This document shows positions 53,101-64,000 of a DNA stretch of 64,000 nucleotides, one piece after another. A program made the position numbers and the translations under genes. Each line of letters opens with the position of its first letter. Position 1 is the stretch's first letter. The stretch is from Phytopythium helicoides (taxonomy: Eukaryota > Oomycota > Peronosporomycetes > Pythiales > Pythiaceae), in the NCBI GenBank assembly GCA_024867545.1, contig JANFNE010000008.1, forward strand, positions 124,001 through 188,000. Reading direction: 5' to 3'. The notes under the pieces are model-generated. The model made no database searches and had not been told where the DNA came from. It was given only the letters and a program-made list of their open reading frames with translations.

Positions 53101-56100
53101 TGGGGTTGTAATACGGCTTCGCACTACCTTCCAAATGCGCGAATAGCGACTGAAGCTCAAACAGCAAGCTCGGCTCCTCGGTGCTGGGCGATCCGCTGCT
53201 AAGCCGTAAGATCTGACGCCGGAAGCGCGGGATCATGAAAGAAGCACTGGATCGTCGAGTTCAGGTAGCAAGTACACCCCAAGTTCTTTAAGACCGACGT
53301 ATTTGCCGCGTTGCAGGAGCTGCCGAGTCGACGACGCTGCGTCTTTTAACGTCTTTACACTCTTCCGTCGGGAAGATGCCGATAGCGGTACAGCATTTGA
53401 ACCTGGTCCTCCAACGGACTCTGGCAATCGCTCCAATGAGTGTTGGTTACCCATTTGAACAAGCAGGTAGCTCAGCCCACTTGTGTTATCGATCGAAAGC
53501 TCAGAAAGCAGATCGAATGCAACCTTTCGGCACGAGTCGCTCCGACATTTCGGCTGCTGGAGATAGTAATGAGAAGATCCTGGATCGTTCCCATCCATTT
53601 GAGCTGCTGCATCTCCGCCCTCATCGATGCTGGGCGTAGCGAACAAACAGCGATGGAAGAGCTCCGCCATGATACCTTCCTCTTCGTGGAGATTCGCGGC
53701 AATAACCTCGCGCAAGCTGTGGACCCCAGTAGACCCGTCTCCATCCGCAAGGACAGCAGGAATACGACGGATAATTGTAAGTAGCGTCGTCATGATTGCT
53801 TCAAGTTGGGTGTCAACAGCCGGTGGTGAGGTATACTTGCTACTTCCAGGGGATACGGTTGCCGATGGCTTAACGGTCATGGTATGCCTAGTATTCGCAA
53901 ATGACTTTGTCGCCCTCACAGCGTTTGCAGCTGGCGGCTCAAACGCTTTAATCCGCCGAGAGAGAATCTTGCACGACTCCAGAAATGAAAAGTCGGTTAG
54001 GTCGTCTGCACTGGACACCAGTAGTGTATACACATGGTAGTACTCTTCTCCAACGATATCCTTGTCGTAGCTTCCAAGCACGCCTAGCAAAAAGCTGCAG
54101 CACTTGGTACGATCATCTCCATCCTTGTTCTTTGTAGCAAGTGCTGCAATCACCTGACCCGCTTCTCGACGAACAGCCTTGAAGGGACTCTCAACTAGAC
54201 ACCGCAGAAAAAGCTTCTCGTAGTTCGCGTATGCCGTCAGCAAACTCATTGCCGTGTCAACCGCGGTAAGGGAGCATGTCGAAATACACGACAGCGCCCG
54301 TGTCATTAAGTAGGCTTCGCATGGAATATCTTCAATGTTGTCACCATCGCAGACTTGGGGACGCAAATATGGCATCAGGTGAAGAGGGAGTCCGCTTCTT
54401 GTTCCCATATCGTTTTTGATATCAGTAGGGGAAGCAATCACCGCTTCTTTCAATGACTGCAGCGCGTCTAGAAGTTCCAAAAGCTTGTGTACCAATCCCT
54501 TGGAGTCCCCTTCCAATTCATCACCATCTTCTTCAGCAATACTGACCTCAACCAAGACGAAATGGCGCAGCAGCTTTAACAACTTCGACAAACACATGAC
54601 TGACAGAGTACCTTGCTGAATCAGCTGGTCGTGATTGCACCCCAAAACGAAGCTCTCGAGGTGAGCTTTCCCGCCCAACTGCAGAAATGATGAGCTCCAT
54701 GTGTTGACAACCCCGATGGCAGAGTCAGCATCTTGCTTTGCACTTAGTCGGCTCGTATCATCTTCTTCATCGTCAACTAGCGGGCGGCCATCAACACAAA
54801 GAGCAAACTTCTCAATCAACTCTAACTGATACAACAGTTTCGGAGCGCACGACACGTCAAGTAGCTGGTGCCAGTCGAACGAGGATGGGAATTTACGTAT
54901 TGACCCATCGATTGCAAGCACACCATTCAGGGTACGCATTTGCTTCTCCATCTCGTAGTTCGAGTCCAGCAGTTTCAACACCTTCCATACTTCTTCGGCA
55001 ATTCCACCACTCCAAGATAGCAAGCCAAAGAGAAGTTCCACCCAACGGTCGTTGTTTGAGATTTCGGCTTTGACCATGCGCCAGTCACTTTCCACACTTG
55101 TGTTGTTACCTGAACCGGCACCAGTTCCGCCAAGCGCATTGCCGTGGTAATCCACCACAGTTCGGTTAATGTGCCCAGTCGTGTCACTCTCTACTTTCGA
55201 GAGCAGCACTGCTTCCACATAAGCATTTGGTCGCTTCGAAGAATGTTGCTGTGGGATGGGTGCAGTTGTAGCAGAGTATCTTCCTCCAGTAGGTGCAGGT
55301 GGCACGTTTGGGGAATTGAAGACTCGAGCCTTCTCAAGCGTGAACTTACCGTGGCCCTGCGCTGTCAGCTTTGTTTTTTGCTCATTCACGATGCGAATTC
55401 TATCAGCTGCGTGCCCAGTGTCTTTCGCGATCCGATCTCGCAGCTCAGACACCAATGTTGTCCGCTTCATGTAGTACTTGAAGGGTGCAGCAATACGCCC
55501 GTCTTGGGTTTTGACGTACACCGTGAGTTCTTCCGGTCCGTCGTGCGAAGCATTCGCTCCATCCCCAGTTTGAACAGTTGACTGGTTTAAGAAAGTATTG
55601 AGGCAGCACGAGCAGTCTTCGCACTTCACGTATCTCCGTCTCTGTGGGTTTGGCACTCATTCGGGTACGAACACGAGCGAGACACACACCGACGAAGTCA
55701 CTCCAGACCTCGCGTCGCACAAGTTTTGAGCCAACGTGGAGCTGAAGATAGATCAGGATAGTCGATGACTAGCTGGCTCACAGCATTATCCTCTGCGCAC
55801 AAAGCTGCGTCATACAAAGTGTCGAGCCCCTTGAGGTCCATTGACTCGACGACAAAAGGTGCTGGCTCTTCGTGGCCATCTGCTGTGGTCTTAGGTGGTG
55901 TTGAAGTGACCACACTGGAGCACGACAACACTTTGTCAGTCGTGTTGATGAATCGGAATAGTCGCTCAAGCGCAAGAAAAGAGTGCTTTCCGAGTCCTTC
56001 GAGCTGCAGGTGAATGCCTCCAGGCCCCTTTCCATTCAGACGTGACGCCACTGGCGCCGAGATCAACGCTTGGAAGATCTCTCGCGTCACGGCATCTGTA

Positions 56101-59100
56101 AAGGCTGTGTTGCCGGAATACGCACGATGAACAAAGTTGTTTGGGTCAGGAATCACTTCTGTAAACCATACAAAAAAGAGGTCTTTTGTCTTGGTCGAGC
56201 TTGCCGGGGAATCCACGAAGCACGTCCACAATTCAGTCATCTCCTCGAATGTCAAGTTGATGTCCGACTTAGTGACAATGTAGCCCAAAAAGGACAATCG
56301 CCGTCGAAGAATTGAATTTTCAGAAGCAGGAGCTGCTCCGTCCTGCGTTGATACTTCTGACAAATACCGTTGAATGTCGTTGACCACGAGCTGGACAATC
56401 TTGTGCGTGGAATTCAATTCCTTCAGAAGGTCGTTGGCCGATGCCACAGTCTGTGGTCCCTTTGATAGAGACAACGTTGCCGCTGGTGTCATCCCGTGAC
56501 CAAACCCTTCCACAATACGCTCTATCAGATTCATTGAAGTTTCGACAAGCACGCCAGCCTTGATGTTCTGCGCGCATTTGAGCAAATACTCGTTCAAAAG
56601 CTGCAGTTGCTCTTTTGCTAGCGCAGAGGATGATCCGACAGGCATCCACAACTTTTGGATGTGATTTAGTGAATCGGCGAGCGCACTCTCCACATCAGAC
56701 CGCACTGAGGAGCGTAATCGCTCACCATTTGCGTCGACTTGCATCAACGCGTTCCACAGTAGACAGCATCCAAGGTTTACGATCTTGTTGAAGATTTCGA
56801 TATCCTTGGACGAACTGCTGGACTTGGACTGGCTTTTGGACCCCGATGCGACACTAACCAGCGAACTCAGGCTCATCTTGAACCCACCCGTCTCGTTGTC
56901 GACCACTTGCTTCGACGCAATAAATACAACTCGTTTGATGAAATGAACGAGTAGCTCATCGTAATCGCTCAGTGGAACTTGCGTCAATAGCACTGTGAGC
57001 ACATCCATCAGCTCAGCAGATAATACACCGCATAGTGATACCAAGACGTCAAAGATGGTTTTCCGTCCCGACCGGAGCTGGTTCAGCGCTGTCTTCCACA
57101 GTAACACGACATGGTTCTCACTGAGAAGACCATTCGACGCAACAAATTCAAAGATCTTCTTCGATCTCTTCAAGATCTCCAAGTGTGTGCCTTCTTGGAG
57201 TCCGTACTTGCGGCAGCACTCTTTGTCGCCAAGAATGACTTCAAGTACATCAGAACCCGTCAGCCACTCAACAACATACTTTGGGCGAAGCCATTTAGCA
57301 GTTGGCTGTTGATATCCTGTGCTTGATGATGGGCCACTGCTGGCGCTCAGTGCCGATGACGTCGAAGTCGAAGTAAGAGAAGAAGTGGTCCGTCGCAAGC
57401 TTAAGGATGTCTTCTTGTGAAGTGTGTCGCGCCGTTGGGCCATCGTGATGAGGTCATTTATGCGCGAGATACCGTGAAGACGCTGGCCAAGGAACGGACA
57501 GCAGATGAACTTCTTCGACAGGTCCAAGTGGAATACCTCAATAGCTTCGGCAAAAACCAGATCAAAGCCTCCAGAAGATGAGCTTTCCCCCGCCGATCCT
57601 GTCTCGTCCGTATCACCATCCACACTGCTTCCTAGTAGCACTCCGTCGCGGTAGATTTGCTCTAGAATCCCAACAATTTGGTCAATAACTCTGTCGTCAT
57701 CCTTGAGTTCATTCCCACTCATGCGCCGGAGACGTGCGAAAACTGCATCGAGGAAGTCACGGAAGAAATCCTCCACTTGAACATCTGCCGTGGATCGCCG
57801 ACGACCAGACGAGCTTCTTCGGCGTTTCTGCTGCGCTAAGCACGGTTTGGCTTGATTGAGTAACATGCAGTAAATGACCACTTCAGTCTAACGGTAGCTC
57901 CGCCAGTGAAAGACGCTGAAGAATGAGCCGAAAACCACCAGCTTGGATGAATAAATCGACATTGTCAATGTAATAAAACGATCGACACGGGTGGCGCGTC
58001 GGAATTGCGGCTACCGCGTCAGGGTTTACCAAGTACGACGGTGTACACAAGCTTTTGATAACGTGTAGCTGAATAGTTGCCCTGGAACTTGAGATAAAAG
58101 TACATACACGAGTTGTGGCCATTGAGGATCATTCTCAGCAGCGACAGCATGCATAATATAGATGCCTCGCGAGTGGCGCTCAGCATGTAGGCGACCACAT
58201 TCTTGACCACGTGTTGATGGAACCCATTCATCTCCTCCACGAGATCGCCCTGTCGGAATCGAGCATAAAAGTGTCTTCTCGATGAAGGGGATCAAATGGC
58301 GCGATCAAGTATTGGTCGTGCTTGCTTTCATCGTAAAATAGCTTGTCAAAGTCTTCTCGCGCTTGCTGGAGGTCCTTGGAATTGACATTCCACGGACTCC
58401 CTTGCTTGCGCGTGAATGGATACGATGGCGATAGATAAAGGTTCGTGTGGCTCCCGAGCTTTGCGACGCGGTTTCGGCACGTCGCCCGTGTGAGGTATTC
58501 GTCTCGGCCCTTTAGCCAGGTTGCGATGTGTACGCGGATTTCGGTCGTCGACTGGCTCAGGATCTGGGCAACGAACCACTGATTGGACGACAGGTCCTTG
58601 ACCTCAATCCAGTTGCCTACTTTTTGCGCGAGAATGGACCACTTGGATCCCGACAGGTCGTCGTTGCTCAGCCGCCGGAAGCACAGGTACGTGCGCAGCT
58701 CCTCTGCAGCATGACGCCAAGTTCACGTTAGTGTGTGACCGATTCAGTGCAGCCAGTCCAACGCATCCGCACGTACTGCCGTTGCCGAGGTCCGAGACGA
58801 TGGGCTCGTCACGCAGGCACTCGAAGCCTTCGGGCACATCCTTGAGGTCGCGCACGACGCGGATCTCCTTGATGGGCAGCTGTTGCGCCGTGGACGGACG
58901 AGGACGAGGACGCCGAGGACGTGGACGCGCGCTGCTGCGTCGCCGGCGGCTGGAACGGCGCGCTCTGGAACCAGAGGAAGAGCCCTCGCTGCCTGTCGAG
59001 CGACTTGTCGAGCTTGGCCCAGTCGGCCGCGGCCCCGTCGAGCTCCTCCCCGCCGACGCGCAGGTCCGTGATGCCCACATCCGCGGCCGCAGCGGCGCCG

Positions 59101-59327
59101 GTCGACGCAAGTGACGAGCGGCGGCCGCCCGGGGACGCGCCGGCCGCGGACGAGGGCGGAGAGGTGCCAGCGCCAGCGCTCGAGGCCGCCAGCCGGTACC
59201 ACAGGAACGTGTGCGGCGTGATCTCGGCCGCCTCGCCCTCGGCGGTCGTCACGCGGTGGAAGCCGCCGCCGCCCGCGAGCGCGTGGCCGTACGTGACCTC
59301 CAGCGCCCCCACGAACTCGACGTGCAT
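50198..59327 (-). CDS. Giant ubiquitin carboxyl-terminal hydrolase (USP9X/USP34-like) with MABP and Tudor-like domains
   Basis: Starts MHVEFVGALEVTYGHAL at 59327. Order: MABP-like beta-prism (ITDLRVGGEELDG, RGLFLWFQSAPF, LPIKEIRVVRDLKDVPEGF); a 73-nt intron 58776-58704; a Tudor-knot-like WIEVKDLSSNQWFVAQIL; a long helical region; a ubiquitin-like segment (ELTVYVKTQDG); the USP core; and a C-terminal Tudor-like VRVKWAKDKWYEGLVERF. The USP Cys box (NLGCTCYLNSTIQCFF) lies at about 53286-53240 between two single-base insertions. Other core marks are QQDASEFLTSFF, YLIIHLKRFEFD and the His box GSAHSGHYYSF. Further frame breaks near 58890, 58247, 57890, 55720, 55630, 52570 and 51515; a short intron is possible near 58110. 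Predicted deubiquitinase. Confidence 0.8.
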
Positions 59328-59515
59328 GGCGAGGGAGCGAGAGATCCGCGAGATGGACCGGCCGCGAGGAGTTCAAGGGCCAGCCCATACTGGGGCCAAG
59401 ACACTCGCGGGCCTTCTCGTCCCCCTCGGTCGGTGGCGCGGAGGTGCCGCGGTCTGGGCACAGGTCGGTGCCGGCGGGACCGGTGGCGCCAGACAAACGC
59501 AATGTACAATATCAA

Positions 59516-61237
59516 TTAATTGCCAACTTCAACGTGCACGCCCACGTCACGCGCGACGCCAACTACTGCTACTGCTACTGCGGCGACCACGGCCACCAGC
59601 GCCGCCGCCAGGTGCGCGGGAGCACGGACCAGAAGCCGCAGAGCCAGCGGTCGCACTGGTGCCTGCGCGCGGCGGTCGTAGAGTGCGCGACACACGGCGT
59701 CCGAGGCCACGCCGGCGCTCGGGCACGGGCTAGGGAGCTGCCACCCGGCGGGAAACGCGTACGTGGACGCGCCGTGGGTCACGAACGACTCCAGCGCGCT
59801 CTGTCGGTGGATCGATAAATGGTGCTTGCGCATGGCCTGCATCCCAGCGAGTCGAATCTCGTCGATTTGTGTGCGGTGCTCGGGGTCGGCGAGCCACTGC
59901 AGCGTCGGCGCCGGCTGCGCGCGGTCAAAGCCGACAAAATGCTCTCTCTCATGCAGACCGAGACTCGCGAGCAAGGGTGCCGCGTCTTGGTTCACGACGA
60001 GCAGCGACCCGGTTGCAGCGATCTCAAAGAGCTCCGGCAGCAGGTACATGAACTGAGGCGTCGTTGTGATGGTTGCACGGTAAGACCGTGTGTATGAAGC
60101 ATACTCTTCTGGGTGGAAGGACCCGGACTGTGCCTCATCAAGCATCCAAGGGTGTGCCGTCTGGAAGTCTGCTAGCCACTGCCCAAGAGGAGATGGCCAG
60201 TTACCGTCCACAGAAGAAGGCAGGAGGATCTTGTTGATTGGCTGGTCGTTGAGTGAGGCGACGGTGAACTCGGCTCCAGCAGCGTTCGGCAGCCACATGA
60301 CCAACGGGAGATCTCGCGCGTTCGTCGGTGCCGTCACTGGAGCGAAAGAACTCGTCCATGGCGTACGCGTATGGGCTGATCAGGACGTCAGCACGTCGGA
60401 GGATCTGTTGGCGCAGCACCACAGCATCGAGCTGGTTAAAGTGGCGCAGGTCGTCGCTCCACACGAGTATCAGCGCGCCGAGTACTCTCAATTCATGAAA
60501 GTATTTGTTGTGCTCTAGGAGCAGATCAAAGGCAGCCTTGCTCCCTCCTTGCTGCGGCGGGCGCAGGCAAAAGAGCAGCGCGCTTGGAGCCTTCTTGCGG
60601 TCCTGCTTGAAGAAGAAGTCGGTTGGGTTGCGCGTCACGAGGTGCTCCCACTCTCCATACAGCTTCATCGCCTCGAAGACTGGAGCAGCCGACAGCTCTT
60701 GGCCCGAGCAGCCAATCATAAACTTGTGTCCGTTGGTCTTGCGCCGACGCTCGGCGACCCAGGCCTTGAGCTCTCGCTGGCTCACGGCGCTCGTCGGGAA
60801 CAGCCTGGCATCTGGGTGACCCGCCGCGCCTGCTAGCGCGTCCATGTCCACGTCCATCTCATGGTAGAACCCCAGCAGCCCGCTGGGGTCCCTCTCCAGT
60901 CGCAAAGTAGCCGCGGAAGCGCAGCTGGCCGTAGGTCTCAAGCCCGAGCACCGTGGTGCCGGCCACGAGCGCCAGAGACAGCAGCACCGCGACCACGACG
61001 ACCTGCCACGGTAGTCCGGCCGTCAGTCGGTGGTACCTGTCGTCGCACTTGACTGGCAGCAGCGCGCGCGTCTTCCGGGCCTTGCAGGCGAGCACGGGTC
61101 CGGCGCCAGGCCGAGCGCAGGCGCGCAATCCCCGCTCGCCCTCGGCTCTTCTTGTCGTCGTCGCCCTCGTCCAAGCAGCGCGCGCTGCCGCTGCGTCCGC
61201 GCGCGTGGCGGCTCCAGGCGTCCGCGTGCAGCGCCAT
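59516..61237 (-). CDS. Type II membrane glycosyltransferase-like protein, frameshifted
   Basis: ATG at 61237 (MALHADAWSRHARG). A basic cytosolic tail is followed by one anchor helix VVVVAVLLSLALVAGTTVLG, then a lumenal domain of ~450 residues. Signature near the end: ELFEIAATGSLLVVNQDAAP, HFVGFDR, WLADPEHRTQIDEIRLAG and MRKHHLSIHRQ. This is the C-terminal pattern of Glyco_trans_1_2 / CgeB-type glycosyltransferases (nucleotide-sugar binding half). Expected in the Golgi. Single-base frame changes near 61095, 60910 and 60330. The C-terminus after ALYDRRAQ is uncertain: the literal frame runs through an Ala/Val-rich stretch to 59516, and another frame also looks possible. Acceptor and donor are unknown. 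Confidence 0.65.
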
Positions 61238-61584
61238 CGGTGTCGCCCGCCCTCGTCCTGTCGCCTGCGACTGTGGTGCTGTCGTCGCGGGGCCGAGCAG
61301 CTCAGCAAGTGCGTGCAGCCGGCGACTGAAGCGGGCCAGCCGGCTGGCGTGCGACTCGAGATGCCGGCGGATCGAAGCGGCACTTTTCAGCGCGGGATAG
61401 GCTATTGAGCGTTTAACGAGTGCTATGCGCCTCTTTGAAAGCACTGTTACGGCTTCGTTATTCTCGGAAAGCAGGCTTTTATGCCTGAATGTTTCAACCT
61501 GAAGGACAAAGACGCAAAATCCACCTTTCTGGACCTTCTCACCGTCAAGCGCATAGAGAGCCCCGAGAAAGGACGGGCGACGCC

Positions 61585-64000
61585 ATGCCGCTGGCGGCGC
61601 TGACCCGCGAGCTGGCCGAGGAGATCGCGCGCGAGTTCCCGGGGCTGCAGCGGCTCAACCTCAGCCGCAACGCGCTGCGTGACGTGGAGCAGCTGCGCCT
61701 GCTGCCGCGCCTGGCGCAGCTCGACCTCAGCCGCAATGCGCTGCGAGCGCTGCCCGCGGACCTCGGCATCTGGCTGTCGCGACTCGCGCGACTCAACATT
61801 CGCGGCAACCAAATGTACGACGCTACAGTATCGCTCTCTGCCCTGATGGTACGATGAACTAATGGGCGGGCGCTGCGTGATGCTGGGGTCTTGTAGAGAA
61901 TCGCTTGTGGGGCTGGCGAAATGCCGCGCGCTCGTGTCCTTGGACGCGGGCGACAACTGCGTCGCGTTGCTCGGGCGAGCTGCGCCACTTGGCGCCACTA
62001 GAGTCGCTGGAGGAGCTGTCACTGGACGGGAACCCCGTGGAGAGCCGCCATGGAGACGCCTTTCGATGCGAAGTGTTGGCAATGATCCCCCAGCTTCGAG
62101 TGCTCGACGAGCAGTACGTAATGTTTGCAGGGACCTTTTTTTTAGTTGTATTAGCAGGTGCTAACGCTTTCTAATCGAGTAGAGCAGTGACGCCAGCAGA
62201 ACGGTTGTATTCAAGACTGCAGATGAAGAGCGAGTTGGTTGTCAACCCCGTGGTTCAGCACGAAGAGGATCTGGAACACCATGCGGGAGATAATGGAGCC
62301 ACGGACTCGCCAAACGTGGACACTCATACGAGCTACACGGGAGGTGGACGCCTACTGACGCCAGCAAGTGTTACGCGCGAGTTCGCGCTGAGTCAAGAAG
62401 ATCCCGACGACGTTTGGATTGATCTCGCAGACAGCCCCACCATCGAACAAGCACGGAGGAGAAGTACTCCTGCAGCAAGTTCATCGCGTGTAGCGTCGAC
62501 GCATCCATCTCCACCACCCGAGCGGACCCATCGAGTGAATTGGACTCCACGTGAACATGAAATTCAGGCACCACTATCACCAACCGAACGTACCCCGCAC
62601 CCAGCTTCTACCCTTCATAACGATGCGCAACTTGAAGTCATACTCGACGAATCTGGACATTCCGTGTCACACGTCAGTTATCGTGAGCCCTCCAGACGCA
62701 CGGATAACACTAGAATTGTATTTGTGAAGTCCCCACACCGAGAAGCCAGCAACAGAGAGCATCGCGCAAGTGAGCCATCGGAAATTGTACTGCTACAAAG
62801 CCGCGTCAACGCGCTCGAGCGAATTCTAGCTCTTCAGGATAGCACTATGCAAAAGGAGTTGGTGCGGCTAGCTGAAAATCGTCAAAGTCCTTTACAAGAT
62901 TCAGCTTCCCGAGAGCAAGCAGCCCAAATCTACATGAAGGTACTGAGCATGTGGCGAGAAAAAGCCGTGGCTCTGATGGTGCAGCTCCAAAGCACTGAAC
63001 TTGCACAGAGTGCCAGAAAAAGTCAGGAAAATGGACGCCTCGAGCAACTAGAAGAGGCGTGTAGCAAATTACAGCTGAAGTGTGAGATGTGGGAGCAGCG
63101 CGTCAAGGACATGGAAGCGCAACGTGATCTCCACCTTGCTCGTGTGAAGGAAACTGAGAAGAGATGCGAGACTGCTAATGCGAAAGACCGTAGCTGCTGT
63201 GCGCACCATGTCTAGTGAGCGTCAAAAGTTGCAGCAAGTAGCAGAGATGGTCGCTGTATACAGCTCGGTACGTGAGTGTTTTGACACTTTGAAGCAGCAT
63301 ACGCTGAAGCGAATCTGACTAATGACTTATGGTTCTAGAGTGAAGGAGTTGTTGCCGAGAAGATGGACGAGCCTCGCTCGAGGGGTGAAACATATCGATG
63401 CATTTCAGCGGCAATTGTGCCGGATTCAAGATCGGTTACGCACTGCCTCTCTGCTTGTTGCTCACCGAGAGGCTCGCCTTCGGAACACTGAAGCAGCGAT
63501 GGAAGCCGAGCGGCGGATTCTACTGCACCAGATTGAGAAACTTCAAGCCGATACATCGTCGCGATCTCCTGGGAATGTTGATCGAGCTTCTAGCGACGCT
63601 TCTACTCCGGCTCTAAACAACGTCTCAGATTCTATCCACGTGAGTACGAAGTCTGGAAGTGCAGCACACAAACTTCGTCGGCACCGAAAATTACTGCGTC
63701 CAGCGACAGAGGTGGCTTTGCGGGCCGTTTTTCACCGGATGGACGTGTACGAAACAGGTCTTGTGCGACCATCAGCATTAGTCGACGCACTTCGGATGGA
63801 TAGCGGTGTAAAGCGCGCTGTGGGAGGGAATGAAGCTCTCAACTCACTTGTGGCACACATTGAGCTGGCGTTGAAGCAAAAGTCAAAGGATCCGACTCTT
63901 GATGTTACGTTATCATTGCCAAAGCAGCCAGGCAGTGACAAGATCAGTTGGGGAGAGTTTCTTCTCCTATTTCTCCCGGATATACCGTCGGAGTTTGTGA
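61585..64000 (+). CDS. Leucine-rich repeat and coiled-coil protein (LRRCC1-like) with EF-hand-like region, 3'-partial
   Basis: ATG at 61585; an ATG at 61481 in another frame opens MPECFNLKDKDAKSTF and may be the true N-terminus if an indel separates them. LRRs: FPGLQRLNLSRNALRDVEQL, RLAQLDLSRNALRAL, SLEELSLDGNPVES and a cap MIPQLRVLDEQ. An in-phase 69-nt intron (62114-62182) gives LDEQ/AVTPAERLYSRLQ. Next come a disordered linker and coiled coils (LQSRVNALERILALQ, LEEACSKLQLKCEMWEQR, RNTEAAMEAERRILLHQI). Then an EF-hand-like ALRAVFHRMDVYETGLVRPSALVDALR to SWGEFLLLFLP, still open at 64000. An intron of 65-70 nt starts near 63272; frame breaks lie near 61860, 61975, 63190 and 63390. The architecture fits centrosome/basal-body proteins. 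Confidence 0.7.

Noticed and set aside
1..64000. tRNA, rRNA, CRISPR arrays, intact transposons, viral sequence
   Set aside because: No cloverleaf, rRNA core, spacer array, transposase, reverse transcriptase or viral protein could be supported by eye.

Overview
This window is nuclear DNA from a flagellate eukaryote, most likely an oomycete (Phytophthora / Pythium / Globisporangium type). The evidence is short GT-AG introns (mostly 54-86 nt), GC-rich coding sequence, and intergenic gaps often under 150 bp. At least two genes have an oomycete-type initiator plus flanking promoter element. The gene content also fits: oomycete-like annexins, a PIP kinase tail, Kv-beta-like aldo-keto reductases, a folate/biopterin transporter, and several genes that look ciliary or centrosomal. 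The species cannot be named from sequence alone.

Layout. 1-7 kb: the C-terminal end of a phosphatidylinositol-phosphate kinase, a broken secreted Cys-containing protein, and two tail-to-tail paralogs sharing a C-terminal domain I do not recognise. 8-13.3 kb: compact housekeeping genes with clean introns (ribosomal protein eS26, complex III hinge protein, complex I 24-kDa subunit, a membrane J-protein, a Qa-SNARE ending in a CaaX-like motif). 13.6-21.7 kb: three aldo-keto reductase copies (two complete in opposite orientation, one 5'-truncated), a BT1-family transporter and a mucolipin-type TRP channel. 21.9-30.5 kb: a PROSER3-like gene, a CFAP92-like gene and a coiled-coil/LRR gene, packed tail-to-tail and head-to-head. 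30.5-32.7 kb: a DUF4954 beta-helix protein with three introns. 33.8-39.5 kb: two annexins separated by AT-rich, repeat-bearing DNA. 39.6-41.9 kb: a degenerate coding region. 42.4-44.0 kb: a five-exon DMT-type transporter. 44.1-49.9 kb: an intronless 1931-residue ARM-repeat protein. 50.2-59.3 kb: a giant multidomain ubiquitin hydrolase. 59.5-61.2 kb: a membrane-anchored glycosyltransferase-like protein. 61.6 kb to the end: an LRR/coiled-coil protein with an EF-hand-like region, continuing past the window.

Many conserved genes carry single-base frameshifts, often at short homopolymers, while flanking protein motifs stay intact in the next frame. This pattern looks more like indel errors in the assembly than mass pseudogenisation. 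Coordinates of frameshifted genes are therefore given as full spans, with break points in the evidence. The 39.6-41.9 kb region differs: it has several in-frame stops and looks truly decayed.

No tRNA, rRNA, CRISPR array or recognisable intact transposon was seen.
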